Source: Methanothrix thermoacetophila PT
GTDB taxonomy: Archaea; Halobacteriota; Methanosarcinia; Methanotrichales; Methanotrichaceae
Reading direction: 5' to 3'
Assembly (NCBI RefSeq): GCF_000014945.1
Contig: NC_008553.1
Span: forward strand, 1,488,001-1,552,000
Length of the DNA stretch: 64,000 nt
Part shown: positions 56,731 to 64,000 of the stretch, in pieces
Layout: the number at the start of each line of letters is the position of its first letter
Position numbering within the stretch: position 1 is the first letter of the stretch
Notes under the pieces: model-generated
The model's database searches: none
What the model was told of the DNA's origin: nothing
The model's input: only the letters and a program-made list of their open reading frames with translations
Made by a program: the position numbers and the translations under genes

Positions 56731-57915
56731 TCACCCAGATCTTCTCCTGAGCAGCCTGGCCTGGAATCCGTGGTACTTTGCGAAGCCCTCGGCGTCCCGC
56801 TGGCTCAGAGTCTGGGAGTCGAATGATACCATCTCCTGAGAGTAGAGCGCATCAGGAGATCTCCTGCCCACAGGCATCGCATTGCCGCAGAAGAGCTTCA
56901 TGCGAACGACCCCATTGACCCTTGAGTTGGCCTGATCGATGAACGCATTCAGATCTGCAAAAAGCGGATCGTCCAGAAGTCCCATGTAGGCCATCTCCGC
57001 CCACGCCTCATCGACGCTGGCCTTGAACCTGAGCTCTGCTCTCGAGAGCACAAGCTGTTCGAGATCTCTGTGCGCCGTCAGGAGAACAGTCGCTGCTGGA
57101 TGCTCATAGTTCTCCCTGGCCTTGAGACCAAGAACGCGATCCTCTATCATATCAGTGCGTCCGATCCCGTGCTTCCCTGCGATGAGATTCAACCGCCTGA
57201 TCAGCTCGACGCCGTCGAGGCGCTCGTTGTTTAGCGACACGGGCACGCCTCGCTCGAACTCGATCTCAACAATCTCAGGAGGTACACTTCCATCCGGGGT
57301 TCTGGTCCAGGCGTAGATCTCCTCTGGCGGCTCGAAGAATGGGTCCTCAAGCATCCCACCCTCGATCGATCTCGACCACAGGTTCTCGTCGATGGACCAG
57401 GGGCGCTTTTTCGATACCTGGACGTCTATGCCATGCTCCCTCGCATAGTCGATCTCCCACTCCCTTGAGAGGTCAAGGTCTCTCATGGGCGCAATGACCC
57501 TCATTCCGGTGGCCCTGAAGACCGCCTCGAACCTGAGCTGGTCGTTGCCCCTCCCTGTGCAGCCATGGGCAAGCGCATTTATCCCAAGCTTTCTTGCAAC
57601 ATCAACGACCTTTCTTGCAATCAAAGGCCTCGCTATGGCGGTTCCGAGGACGTAGCCCTCGTACGAGCCATTGGCCTTGATGAGCGGGAATATGTAGTCC
57701 CTGACGAACTCGTCCTTCGCATCTATGATGTAATGCTCATCGCTCAGCTTCTCAGCCCGCCTGTTACCCCGCTCGATATCCTCTGGCGGCTGGCCGACAT
57801 CAACAAGCACTGTGACAACGCGCTTCATGCCGTAACGCTCACGCAGAAGCGGAATGCAAACAGATGTGTCAAGCCCGCCGGAATAAGCAAGAGCAACCTC
57901 AGCTTTATCTGTCAT
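56731..57915 (-). CDS. argG: Argininosuccinate synthase
   Basis: Joins citrulline and aspartate in arginine synthesis; 394 aa. The ATP loop is AYSGGLDTS at residues 9-17; [17 protein letters not shown] and [21 protein letters not shown] are the substrate-site blocks. ATG 57915 ([14 protein letters not shown]) is the family start; the longer open frame is unrelated. A GC-rich hairpin region (56612-56700) lies just after it on this strand and may end transcription. Confidence 0.96.
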   Translation of the reverse strand: MTDKAEVALAYSGGLDTSVCIPLLRERYGMKRVVTVLVDVGQPPEDIERGNRRAEKLSDEHYIIDAKDEFVRDYIFPLIKANGSYEGYVLGTAIARPLIARKVVDVARKLGINALAHGCTGRGNDQLRFEAVFRATGMRVIAPMRDLDLSREWEIDYAREHGIDVQVSKKRPWSIDENLWSRSIEGGMLEDPFFEPPEEIYAWTRTPDGSVPPEIVEIEFERGVPVSLNNERLDGVELIRRLNLIAGKHGIGRTDMIEDRVLGLKARENYEHPAATVLLTAHRDLEQLVLSRAELRFKASVDEAWAEMAYMGLLDDPLFADLNAFIDQANSRVNGVVRMKLFCGNAMPVGRRSPDALYSQEMVSFDSQTLSQRDAEGFAKYHGFQARLLRRRSG

Positions 57916-58100
57916 GCTGGTAACCGGAAGGGAGCAAGTTATTTCAATTTTATGAGTGGCCAGGTGACCTTCCCATACAAGGTGCTCTGCTGAAAAATAT
58001 TTGAGAATTCGATAGCAGAAACCGAATTCATACAAATTCTGATTCCAGCAAAATCGATCGCATTCGACATCAGAGCTATTAATTATCCAACACAACAGTA

Positions 58101-58219
58101 GGACGTGTCCGAATAAGTATTGAGGATCCTGCTTTTGGACGGAGGAGATCCTCAATATCCTCCATCCAAAAGCAGCAATCCACACATTTCCAAATTCAGC
58201 TCTTATTCGGACAGGTCCC
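58101..58219 (+). mobile_element. Short TIR element, GTCCGAATAAG family, copy C
   Basis: 119 bp with ends GTCCGAATAAG and CTTATTCGGAC, flanked by AACAGTA (58094-58100 and 58220-58226). The interior has a 17-bp inverted repeat (TGCTTTTGGACGGAGGA and TCCTCCATCCAAAAGCA), so the RNA or single strand would form a strong hairpin. Confidence 0.7.
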
Positions 58220-58303
58220 AACAGTACAAGGACAAAGTAATTACGACGAAAAATGAGATGCAGGAAATCGATTCCGGCAGTCTAAGAACTTGAACGAGAT
58301 AGC

Positions 58304-58374
58304 AGAAAAAAAACAACATGACCCAAGGTCACCCATGTGGAGGAAAATGGACCATTGCGAGAACCATTTCCATA
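58304..58374 (+). repeat. 70-bp IS-derived fragment
   Basis: Matches 53832-53900 and, inverted, 33118-33187. It lacks the TIR that precedes it in the 53 kb copy, so it is a broken fragment. Confidence 0.6.
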
Positions 58375-58477
58375 CCAGAAGAGCTAGCGTAAAGCAAAGG
58401 CTGCCACGCTGGAGCGCTCTAAATAGAAGAACCACAGCTTCATGGCGCCGGGCAGGCGCAGGGATCCCAGCTCAAGA

Positions 58478-58485
58478 TTTAAATA
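58478..58485 (+). promoter_or_regulatory. TATA box of the HTH regulator gene
   Basis: TTTAAATA about 30 nt before ATG 58511. This supports that start and a leaderless transcript. Confidence 0.55.
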
Positions 58486-58510
58486 TCTGCTATTCAGATT
58501 TAATACAGCG

Positions 58511-59446
58511 ATGGAGAAGGAGCTTCTGACCCGCAGCGTGATCAATGTGCTGAGAGAGGCAGGCTTCCTGGTATCGTCCATGTGCGATATCAGACCAAGG
58601 AGCTTTGATCTTGCAGCCAGGCGAGAGGAGCTGCTCCTACTGCTCAAGATTCTCTCGAATATAGATGGGTTGAACGAGCGCACAGCCCGCGAGATCACCA
58701 GACTTGCTGGCCATCTGCTTGGACAGCCGCTGATTGTGGGTGAGAAGACAAGAGATCAGATGCTTGAGAGGGGTGCGGTCTACTACAGGTATGGAGTTCC
58801 GACAGTGAGCCTGCCGACACTTGCCGATTACCTGCTTGGTGGTATCCCTCCCCTGGTATACGCAGCACATGGCGGTCTTTATGTCAAAATCGATGGGGAG
58901 ATGCTCCAGCGGCTCAGAATAGAGCGCGGGATCTCGATCGGCGAGCTGGCAGCGGAGCTCGGCGTTTCGAGACGCACCGTGAGCAAGTATGAGAGCGAGT
59001 CGATGGACACATCGATAGATATAGCCCTGAAGCTCGAGGAGATCTTCCAGGAGGAGCTGATCCAGGCAGTGGATATATTCAGGCAGCGTTTCGTGGAGGA
59101 GGCCACCACAGAGGTCAAGGACAGCATTCTGCGTAGACTCGTGGAAATCGGGCTTCGCGTATTCCCTATATCCCAGGCGCCCTTCAATGCGATAACGAGA
59201 GATGAGGACATGGTGGTCCTCACAGGCGTGAGCAGGCTCACCACAGGCATGATCAAACGTGCGAGGCTAATGAGCAGCCTCTCATCTGTCACACTCACAC
59301 ACTCCGCGCTCATTGTCGATGGTGAGACGAAGATAGACAGGATAGAGAGGACTGCGGTCATAGGTCGGAAGGAGATAGAAAAAATCGATAGCAGAAAAGA
59401 TTTCGCGGATCTCCTGATGACCAGGCGAGAGAGCTCAGCTTATTAG
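58511..59446 (+). CDS. HTH-type transcriptional regulator (archaeal)
   Basis: 311-aa putative regulator of a family common in euryarchaea. An N-terminal helical domain is followed by an Xre-like helix-turn-helix at about 130-165 (RLRIERGISIGELAAELGVS, then RRTVSKYES) and a C-terminal domain of unknown role (DEDMVVLTGVSRLTTGMIKR). The DNA target is not known. It lies upstream of, and could affect, the phosphoribulokinase gene, but I see no direct evidence. Confidence 0.85.
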   Translation: MEKELLTRSVINVLREAGFLVSSMCDIRPRSFDLAARREELLLLLKILSNIDGLNERTAREITRLAGHLLGQPLIVGEKTRDQMLERGAVYYRYGVPTVSLPTLADYLLGGIPPLVYAAHGGLYVKIDGEMLQRLRIERGISIGELAAELGVSRRTVSKYESESMDTSIDIALKLEEIFQEELIQAVDIFRQRFVEEATTEVKDSILRRLVEIGLRVFPISQAPFNAITRDEDMVVLTGVSRLTTGMIKRARLMSSLSSVTLTHSALIVDGETKIDRIERTAVIGRKEIEKIDSRKDFADLLMTRRESSAY

Positions 59447-59493
59447 ATCACACTGAGCGTTATTTTATTAAATATTCGGCAGGACCTGGATCT

Positions 59494-60471
59494 ATGCGAC
59501 TTCTCGAGAAGATCCGTGAATCTGGCAGAGTGTTTGTTGTTGCGGTTGCCGGCGACAGCGGATCCGGCAAGACGACGTTCACAAGAGGCATCCGCCGGCT
59601 GCTGGGCGAGGACGTGGTCAGCACCTTCTCCATGGACGACTATCACAGTCTTGATCGGAGACAGCGAAAAACCCTCGGGATAACGCCTTTGAGGCCAGAG
59701 GCAAACAGGTTCGACCTGCTGGCCGAGCATCTGGCGATGCTCAGGAGAGGACTTGCGATAGAAAAGCCCGTCTACGATCACACAACTGGAGAGATCAGAG
59801 GGCCGGTTATATTCAAGCCCTCCCCTGTGATCATTGTCGAGGGGCTCCATCCATTCTACACAGAGGAGCTGAGAAAGCTCTCGGACTTCAAGATCTTTGT
59901 AGATCCAAGCAGAGCTGTGAAGAGGAGATGGAAGCTCAGGAGGGATGTGGGAGAGAGGGGCTATGCCCCGGAGGATGTGATGAGGGAGATTCTGGAGAGG
60001 GAGCCGGACTACAAGCTCTATGTGGATGTGCAGAAGGTTTATGCTGAGATGGTGATAAAGATCCAGGACTCGAGGATACCGCCGGAGTGGACGGAGATCG
60101 CGAGAGGCTCTGCTCGGGAGAAATACTCGGTGCGAATCATACAGCAGATTCTGGATCATCCCCTGGACGAGGTCGATCTCACGATAGACCTGAGCAGGAT
60201 AATGCGGCTCACAGAGCGTGAGTTCTCGATAGAGTTCCAGAGGGACGACTACTACGGGAAGAGAGTTGGGGTCATGACCCTCGATGGCGAGTTTCCACTT
60301 ACCATGATAAAAGATCTGGAGAGGAAGCTCTGCGACTTTCTAGGCAGAGATGTTCCCTCTGTAACGGAAGGATGTCAGGAGGATCACGGATCCTATGTCA
60401 ATGCGACCGAGATGACACAGCTCATCCTGATCTGGAGGTTCCTGGAGAAGATCGCGAATCTCGCCTGGTGA
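59494..60471 (+). CDS. prk: Phosphoribulokinase-type kinase
   Basis: 325 aa with P-loop AVAGDSGSGKTTFTRGI, SMDDYHSLDRRQRKTLGITP (the PRK-type Asp and loop), KPVYDHTTGEI and IIVEGLHPFY. The length and the extended C-terminal domain are those of archaeal phosphoribulokinases rather than short uridine kinases. In methanogens a PRK with form III RuBisCO has been reported to run a reductive hexulose-phosphate pathway. RuBisCO is not in this window, so the role remains inferred. Confidence 0.85.
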   Translation: MRLLEKIRESGRVFVVAVAGDSGSGKTTFTRGIRRLLGEDVVSTFSMDDYHSLDRRQRKTLGITPLRPEANRFDLLAEHLAMLRRGLAIEKPVYDHTTGEIRGPVIFKPSPVIIVEGLHPFYTEELRKLSDFKIFVDPSRAVKRRWKLRRDVGERGYAPEDVMREILEREPDYKLYVDVQKVYAEMVIKIQDSRIPPEWTEIARGSAREKYSVRIIQQILDHPLDEVDLTIDLSRIMRLTEREFSIEFQRDDYYGKRVGVMTLDGEFPLTMIKDLERKLCDFLGRDVPSVTEGCQEDHGSYVNATEMTQLILIWRFLEKIANLAW

Positions 60472-60512
60472 CCTCCTCTCCGTTCTCGAAGTTTGCGCAC
60501 TGCTGCTCTATA

Positions 60513-61025
60513 TCAGCACCATCTCTCGTAGCAGACGATCTCCTCAACAGGTTTTCTCGGCCTGGGCTCGGGATCCTCCGCAGGGTATCCGAGGGGGAGA
60601 AGCGCGACAACGCGAATGTTCTCCGGGACATCCAGAATCTTCTTGACCCTGTCCTCGTAGAAGGCGCCGATCCAGCATGTCCCGAGACCGAGCTCGGTCG
60701 CCTCCAATGTCATGTGGTCGACCGCTATCGACACATCTATGGTGTATGTGTGCTGACCGCATGTCATCACATATTTAGTCTCTGTCCCACAGGCCACTAT
60801 GACCACAGGCGCCTCTGCGATGAACCACTGGTTCTTTGCAGCTTCAGCGAGCCTCTTGCGCCTCTCTTTGTCTCTCACAACTACGAACTTCCAGTCCTGG
60901 AGGTTCTTTGCAGATGGAGCGAGCCTTCCAGCCTCAAGTATACGATTGAGCTTCTCCTCCTCTACAGGCCTCTCCTGATACTTCCTTATGCTCCTTCTCT
61001 TTCTTATGGCCTCGATCACGTCCAT
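60513..61025 (-). CDS. Nitroreductase-family flavoprotein
   Basis: 170-aa FMN enzyme: the N-terminal [35 protein letters not shown] and a C-terminal [20 protein letters not shown] are typical. Reduces nitro or quinone-like compounds with a nicotinamide or other donor; the true substrate is unknown. Lies 18 nt after a small winged-helix gene transcribed the same way, which may regulate it. Confidence 0.92.
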   Translation of the reverse strand: MDVIEAIRKRRSIRKYQERPVEEEKLNRILEAGRLAPSAKNLQDWKFVVVRDKERRKRLAEAAKNQWFIAEAPVVIVACGTETKYVMTCGQHTYTIDVSIAVDHMTLEATELGLGTCWIGAFYEDRVKKILDVPENIRVVALLPLGYPAEDPEPRPRKPVEEIVCYERWC

Positions 61026-61043
61026 TAGCTCTGCCTCCCCACT

Positions 61044-61286
61044 CTAAGATCTCCTCTTGAGCTCTCGCTCGAGCTCAACACCCCTCTCTGTAAGACGCCA
61101 TGCGCCATCCAACTCCTCGATCAGGCCCCGCTCGTCCAGATCCTGAAGCACTTTTCTTATAGCGGGCGGCGTTATCCTCTCGATCTTCGCGATCTTGTCC
61201 GCACTCATCGGGCCCTTCGATCCCAAAACCTCTATCACGCGCCCCCTGTGTTTATTTCCCAGAACGAACCCTATCAGATCATCCAT
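61044..61286 (-). CDS. Small winged-helix DNA-binding protein
   Basis: 80 aa, one winged-helix domain: LGSKGPMSADKIAKIERITP, PAIRKVLQDLDERGLIEELD, then WRLTERGVELEREL. It looks like an archaeal MarR/ArsR-type regulator. It precedes the nitroreductase gene in the same direction, suggesting joint expression. Confidence 0.8.
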   Translation of the reverse strand: MDDLIGFVLGNKHRGRVIEVLGSKGPMSADKIAKIERITPPAIRKVLQDLDERGLIEELDGAWRLTERGVELERELKRRS

Positions 61287-61336
61287 TCTGCATACCTCTA
61301 CGATAGTTTTATTGCTTCCAATATCCTAATAGATTG

Positions 61337-61652
61337 TGGCGGGTTAGTCCGGGTGGTTCGGCGTCACCTGTAACCCGAAATCGCCGATATGCGGGGGACA
61401 AAGCTGGTGGGCGACTTTATGCGCCGTGTATTCAGCCCATCTGCGTACAATGATTCTCCGTTCTGTAGGGACGGCATCGGTCAGGGAGTCAGCCGGAGGG
61501 CGGGCTCGCTGGCCCTAACTGCAGGCACCGGTTCAGGCCCGGAAGGGAGCAGACCCACTGCGGGTAACCGTCGCTTACAGGATCGCGGGGAGGAGAAAGC
61601 AGATGGATCAACTGGTACGCGGTGCTTCTGGCAACCTCCAGCGCACCCGCCA
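61337..61652 (+). ncRNA. Signal recognition particle 7S RNA
   Basis: About 316 nt. The 5' and 3' ends pair (TGGCGGGT with ACCCGCCA). The Alu-like 5' domain has GGTGGTTCGGCGTCACCTGT and CGCCGATATGCGGG. The SRP54/SRP19-binding helix 8 has GGCCCGGAAGGGAGCAG (near 61536-61552) followed by CCCACTGCGGGTAACCG. AGTTTTATTG at about 61307-61316 is the likely TATA box. Confidence 0.93.
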
Positions 61653-61836
61653 AAAATGATCTGCCATTTCCGCGAACCGTCTCCGGTCCGGTTATCGATC
61701 GGCAGCGAGATCTCCAGGGATCCGGTCGTGTGTATTTATGAGACCTGCAGCATCCGCTCACTGGACTTACGCAGTGCTATGTGATTGCTGATTTTTTGAC
61801 GACCCACTCAGTTATTCGGTCCCACAACATGACACA

Positions 61837-61922
61837 TGGCAGTGAGATTGAATCGCTGAATGGAACTCCAGAAATCCGCATCCACTGGCACAACAGATAC
61901 AACAGATCACAACTCCCGGAAA
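61837..61922 (+). repeat. Dispersed 80-bp repeat fragment
   Basis: Aligns with 44470-44548 (shared TTGAATCGCTG, CACAACAGAT and spacing). Both copies are degenerate and non-coding, and both lie near an RNA gene. Confidence 0.5.
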
Positions 61923-62296
61923 GCAATATGCTTTTGCCGTGAAAGCACGACACTCAGGGTTAACCTCTTGTAGCGACACGTTTTGGGAAACTGACCATCA
62001 CCACGGATGAATTCATCTTCTAGCATGCCTTTTCATTGCATGCGGGGTTTCAGTGAGCATGCTCGATATGTTGAGGTAAATCGCCCTCCCGGCAGATTTC
62101 TGGTTGAACCCCGATGATAGCAGCCTCACTGATCAGTAACTCAAGCACTCTCACCGAGCAGATACGTTTCAATGATCTGAGTAACACCACCTTACAGACT
62201 AAGAGGACAATTGGCTCCGAACTCACCACAGACATGGGCCAGCAGAGAATTCGTTGCGCCCTTCATGGGTACTGGAAGAGGAACTGCAGGATCGCT

Positions 62297-62379
62297 GGAC
62301 CTCTCCGAGTAAGAGGCTGGAGCCATAAATACGAACCTTACAGCTATTGGTTGTCATAAGCACATATTCAGACGGACCC
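62297..62379 (-). mobile_element. Short TIR element, GTCCGAATAAG family, copy E
   Basis: In reverse complement it matches the 12195-12281 copy (TGTGCTTATGACAA, then GGCTCCAGCCTCTTAC). It is flanked by GATCGCTGG (62290-62298) and GATCGCCGG (62381-62389), an 8-of-9 target duplication. Confidence 0.65.
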
Positions 62380-62455
62380 AGATCGCCGGTCGCATTGTTT
62401 ATGCGGTTCCGAGATGAGTCCAATAGCGTAACTTGATGGTTGCAGAGGAGATACC

Positions 62456-63016
62456 ATGATCTGGATGGAGATTGCCAGGTTCGGGAAAAAGCTTGTTGAG
62501 CAGGGTCTGACCGGCTCGCGCTTCGGCAACATCTCGGTGCTGACTGAAGATGGGATAATTATAACATGCACCGGCTCCATGCTCGACGATATCGACGAGA
62601 GACAGGTGGTGCTTGTTGAGAGAGACGGAGAGTGTGCCGATGACAGCCTCGCGAGCTGTGAGACCCCGGTTCACAGAGCCATATACCGCAGCACAGATGC
62701 CAGAGCAGTGATACACACCCATTCCCCTTACGCTGTGGCGCTATCGCTCCTGGAAGATGTTGTGATGCCAATCGACAGCGAGGGGATTGCATTTCTGGGC
62801 GAGATGCCTGTGGTCGACGGCCAGTTCGGCAGCGAGAAGCTCGCCTCCGCCGTATCCGATGCTCTCATGGACCACAGGGCATGCATCGCGCGCGGCCACG
62901 GAGTCTTCGCCAAAGGAGGAGACCTGAGAGATGCGTATATCACAGCATCAATGGCTGAGCACAGCTCCAAAATAAGATATCTGGTTAGATGGGGGAGGGT
63001 TGCGCCCAAAGACTGA
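62456..63016 (+). CDS. Class II aldolase/adducin-family protein
   Basis: 186-aa zinc aldolase related to L-fuculose-1-phosphate aldolase. SRFGNISVLTEDGIIITCTG (phosphate and substrate loop), metal ligands in VIHTHSPYAV (HxH) and RGHGVFAKG. Archaeal members make or cleave phospho-hydroxyaldehydes such as lactaldehyde used in F420 synthesis, one possible role here. ATG 62456; no clear ribosome site. Confidence 0.88.
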   Translation: MIWMEIARFGKKLVEQGLTGSRFGNISVLTEDGIIITCTGSMLDDIDERQVVLVERDGECADDSLASCETPVHRAIYRSTDARAVIHTHSPYAVALSLLEDVVMPIDSEGIAFLGEMPVVDGQFGSEKLASAVSDALMDHRACIARGHGVFAKGGDLRDAYITASMAEHSSKIRYLVRWGRVAPKD

Positions 63017-63323
63017 ACCGAAGGCTGTGCGTTTACCTTGGGCTCATGGGGTCAAATCGCCAGAGAGGGAACTCTGACGAGCCAACCAGCGGCATTCGTC
63101 CTCTACCATTTCTTCTATATACTGCTCGCCAGCGGGGATTAACCATCTCCTGAGTTACAAGATACACACTGCAGATGGTGAACTCGTCTCAAAAATATCT
63201 GCTATCGATACATCACCTTGAGTAATGAGAACTCCTGGGGACTGCTGATCAACACAACCAGGCTCTGGGCCAGATTTTCGAAGCAATTTTGAGACGACCA
63301 CGCTGATAGAGAGCGTGGTCAGA
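63017..63323. other. Intergenic region, no feature seen
   Basis: I found no gene, RNA or repeat that I can support between the aldolase and TPR genes. Confidence 0.3.
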
Positions 63324-63989
63324 TCATGACAATTCTATCCTCCTTGCCATCTCAAGTGACTCCTCCGCCTCCTCGTGTCTGCCCAGGGACTTCAGGCACC
63401 CACCCCTGTTCATCCAGGCGGTCCAGTAGCCGGGGTAGATCTTTATGGCCTTCTCGAAGCAGAGCAGCGCATCGTCATATCTCTTGAGAGCAACAAGCGA
63501 GACCCCCTTGTTGTTCCAGGCATATGCATCAAATGGCTCGAGCATGATCGCCTCATCATACGATCTGAGAGCGTCCTCATGCCGCCCGAGGTTATCGAGA
63601 GCAGCACCACGGTTGTTCCAGGCCCTTCTCGCATCCTGCCCCATCGGATCGAGCTCGATTGCCCTGTCATAGCTCTTTACCGCCTCCTCGTACTCCCCCA
63701 GGCTATGGTGAGCAAAACCCTTGACGATCCAACTTCTGGAATTGAACGGATCGAGCTCTAGCGCGCGCTTGCAAGCCTCTAGCGCCTCAGAGTAGCGATC
63801 GAGGTTGTTCAGAGCTGCAGCCTTTCCCCTCCAGGCTCTGGCATGTGATGGATCGAGCTCGATCGCCCTCTCAAACGCATCCAGCGCATCTGAGTATCTC
63901 CCAAGAGCCTTCATGAGGTATCTGCCACGTGCGACCCAAAGATCCGCATTCATCAAATCGGTCTCAAAAAAACTCTGGTCGCAGGGCAT
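63324..63989 (-). CDS. TPR-repeat protein, possibly running past the window edge
   Basis: 221 aa composed of about six tetratricopeptide repeats of 34 residues, each with the pattern of W/A-x2-L/G-Y-x3-A-(F/Y) and ending ELDP (for example YSDALDAFERAIELDP, YEEAVKSYDRAIELDP). Such helical superhelices bind proteins. ATG 63989 is the first available start, but no stop is seen between it and the window edge, so the gene may begin outside. Confidence 0.88.
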   Translation of the reverse strand: MPCDQSFFETDLMNADLWVARGRYLMKALGRYSDALDAFERAIELDPSHARAWRGKAAALNNLDRYSEALEACKRALELDPFNSRSWIVKGFAHHSLGEYEEAVKSYDRAIELDPMGQDARRAWNNRGAALDNLGRHEDALRSYDEAIMLEPFDAYAWNNKGVSLVALKRYDDALLCFEKAIKIYPGYWTAWMNRGGCLKSLGRHEEAEESLEMARRIELS

Positions 63990-64000
63990 ATCCGGCGCTG

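Larger units (their letters stand above)
57916..58510. other. Intergenic region with two element copies
   Basis: No gene. It contains element C (58101-58219), the 70-bp fragment (58304-58374), and a TTTAAATA box (58478-58485) that serves the next gene. Confidence 0.5.
61653..62455. other. Gene-free region after SRP RNA
   Basis: No supportable gene. It contains a dispersed repeat fragment (61837-61922) matching 44470-44548, and TIR element E (62297-62379). The rest is unexplained. Confidence 0.5.

Noticed and set aside
61389-61784. 131-aa open frame on the plus strand
   Set aside because: It lies within and beyond the SRP RNA gene; its codons are RNA structure, not protein.

Overview
The window looks like a chromosome segment of a methanogenic euryarchaeon of the Methanosarcinales, most like Methanothrix (Methanosaeta). 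This is inferred from content, not from a database search. The evidence is archaeal ribosomal proteins and SRP RNA, intron-bearing tRNAs, F420 genes (cofD, npdG), methanogen-type proteins (methanogenesis marker 12, a ycaO-tfuA pair, a DUF1699 protein), an AMP-forming acetyl-CoA synthetase, a DNA gyrase and a phosphoribulokinase. Many genes lack a Shine-Dalgarno site and have a TATA box about 25-30 nt before the start codon, as expected for leaderless archaeal mRNAs.

Layout. 0-10 kb: the 3' part of gyrB, then gyrA, a decayed tnpB element, a VIT1-like transporter, a family B DNA polymerase carrying odd in-frame repeats, and an EF-Tu-like protein without a normal GTPase site. 10-20 kb: glycogen phosphorylase, a Cys-rich unknown protein with ycaO-tfuA (McrA thioamidation), S-adenosylmethionine synthetase, and a HyuA/deacetylase operon. 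20-29 kb: tRNA-Asn with an 11-nt intron, a two-unit CRISPR-like repeat, a PurM/SelD-type protein, KptA, MarC, an FAD dehydrogenase, RlmH and an unusual acetyl-CoA synthetase. 29-34 kb is gene-poor, with small genes and mobile-element debris, and ends in a ferredoxin and a TauE/SafE transporter facing away from a shared candidate operator.

34-44 kb: the L12-P0-L1-L11-Spt5 ribosomal operon (minus strand), then a zinc-ribbon/deacetylase/Trm1 operon, NpdG, ArsM, HisF and a TRAM protein. 44-51 kb: tRNA-Met with a 24-nt intron, the archaeal CoA operon (coaBC, pantoate kinase, phosphopantothenate synthetase), then sepF, zpr1, cofD and marker 12. 51-64 kb: a RecJ-like DHH protein, RPA and its partner, argininosuccinate synthase, a transcription regulator, phosphoribulokinase, a nitroreductase, the 7S SRP RNA, a class II aldolase and a TPR protein.

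The most unusual content is repetitive. There is a 98-bp MITE family with 4-bp target duplications, and a second family of short elements with TIRs near CCTGTCCGAATAAG and about 7-11-bp target duplications. Palindromic repeats have entered the reading frames of the DNA polymerase and the RPA partner gene. Other points of note are acetyl-CoA synthetase motif changes, two tRNA introns, an inverted pair of 25-bp operator-like sites, a 35-aa membrane protein with a perfect ribosome binding site, and a near-identical 121-bp duplication inside RPA. Nothing here is clearly a new defence system.
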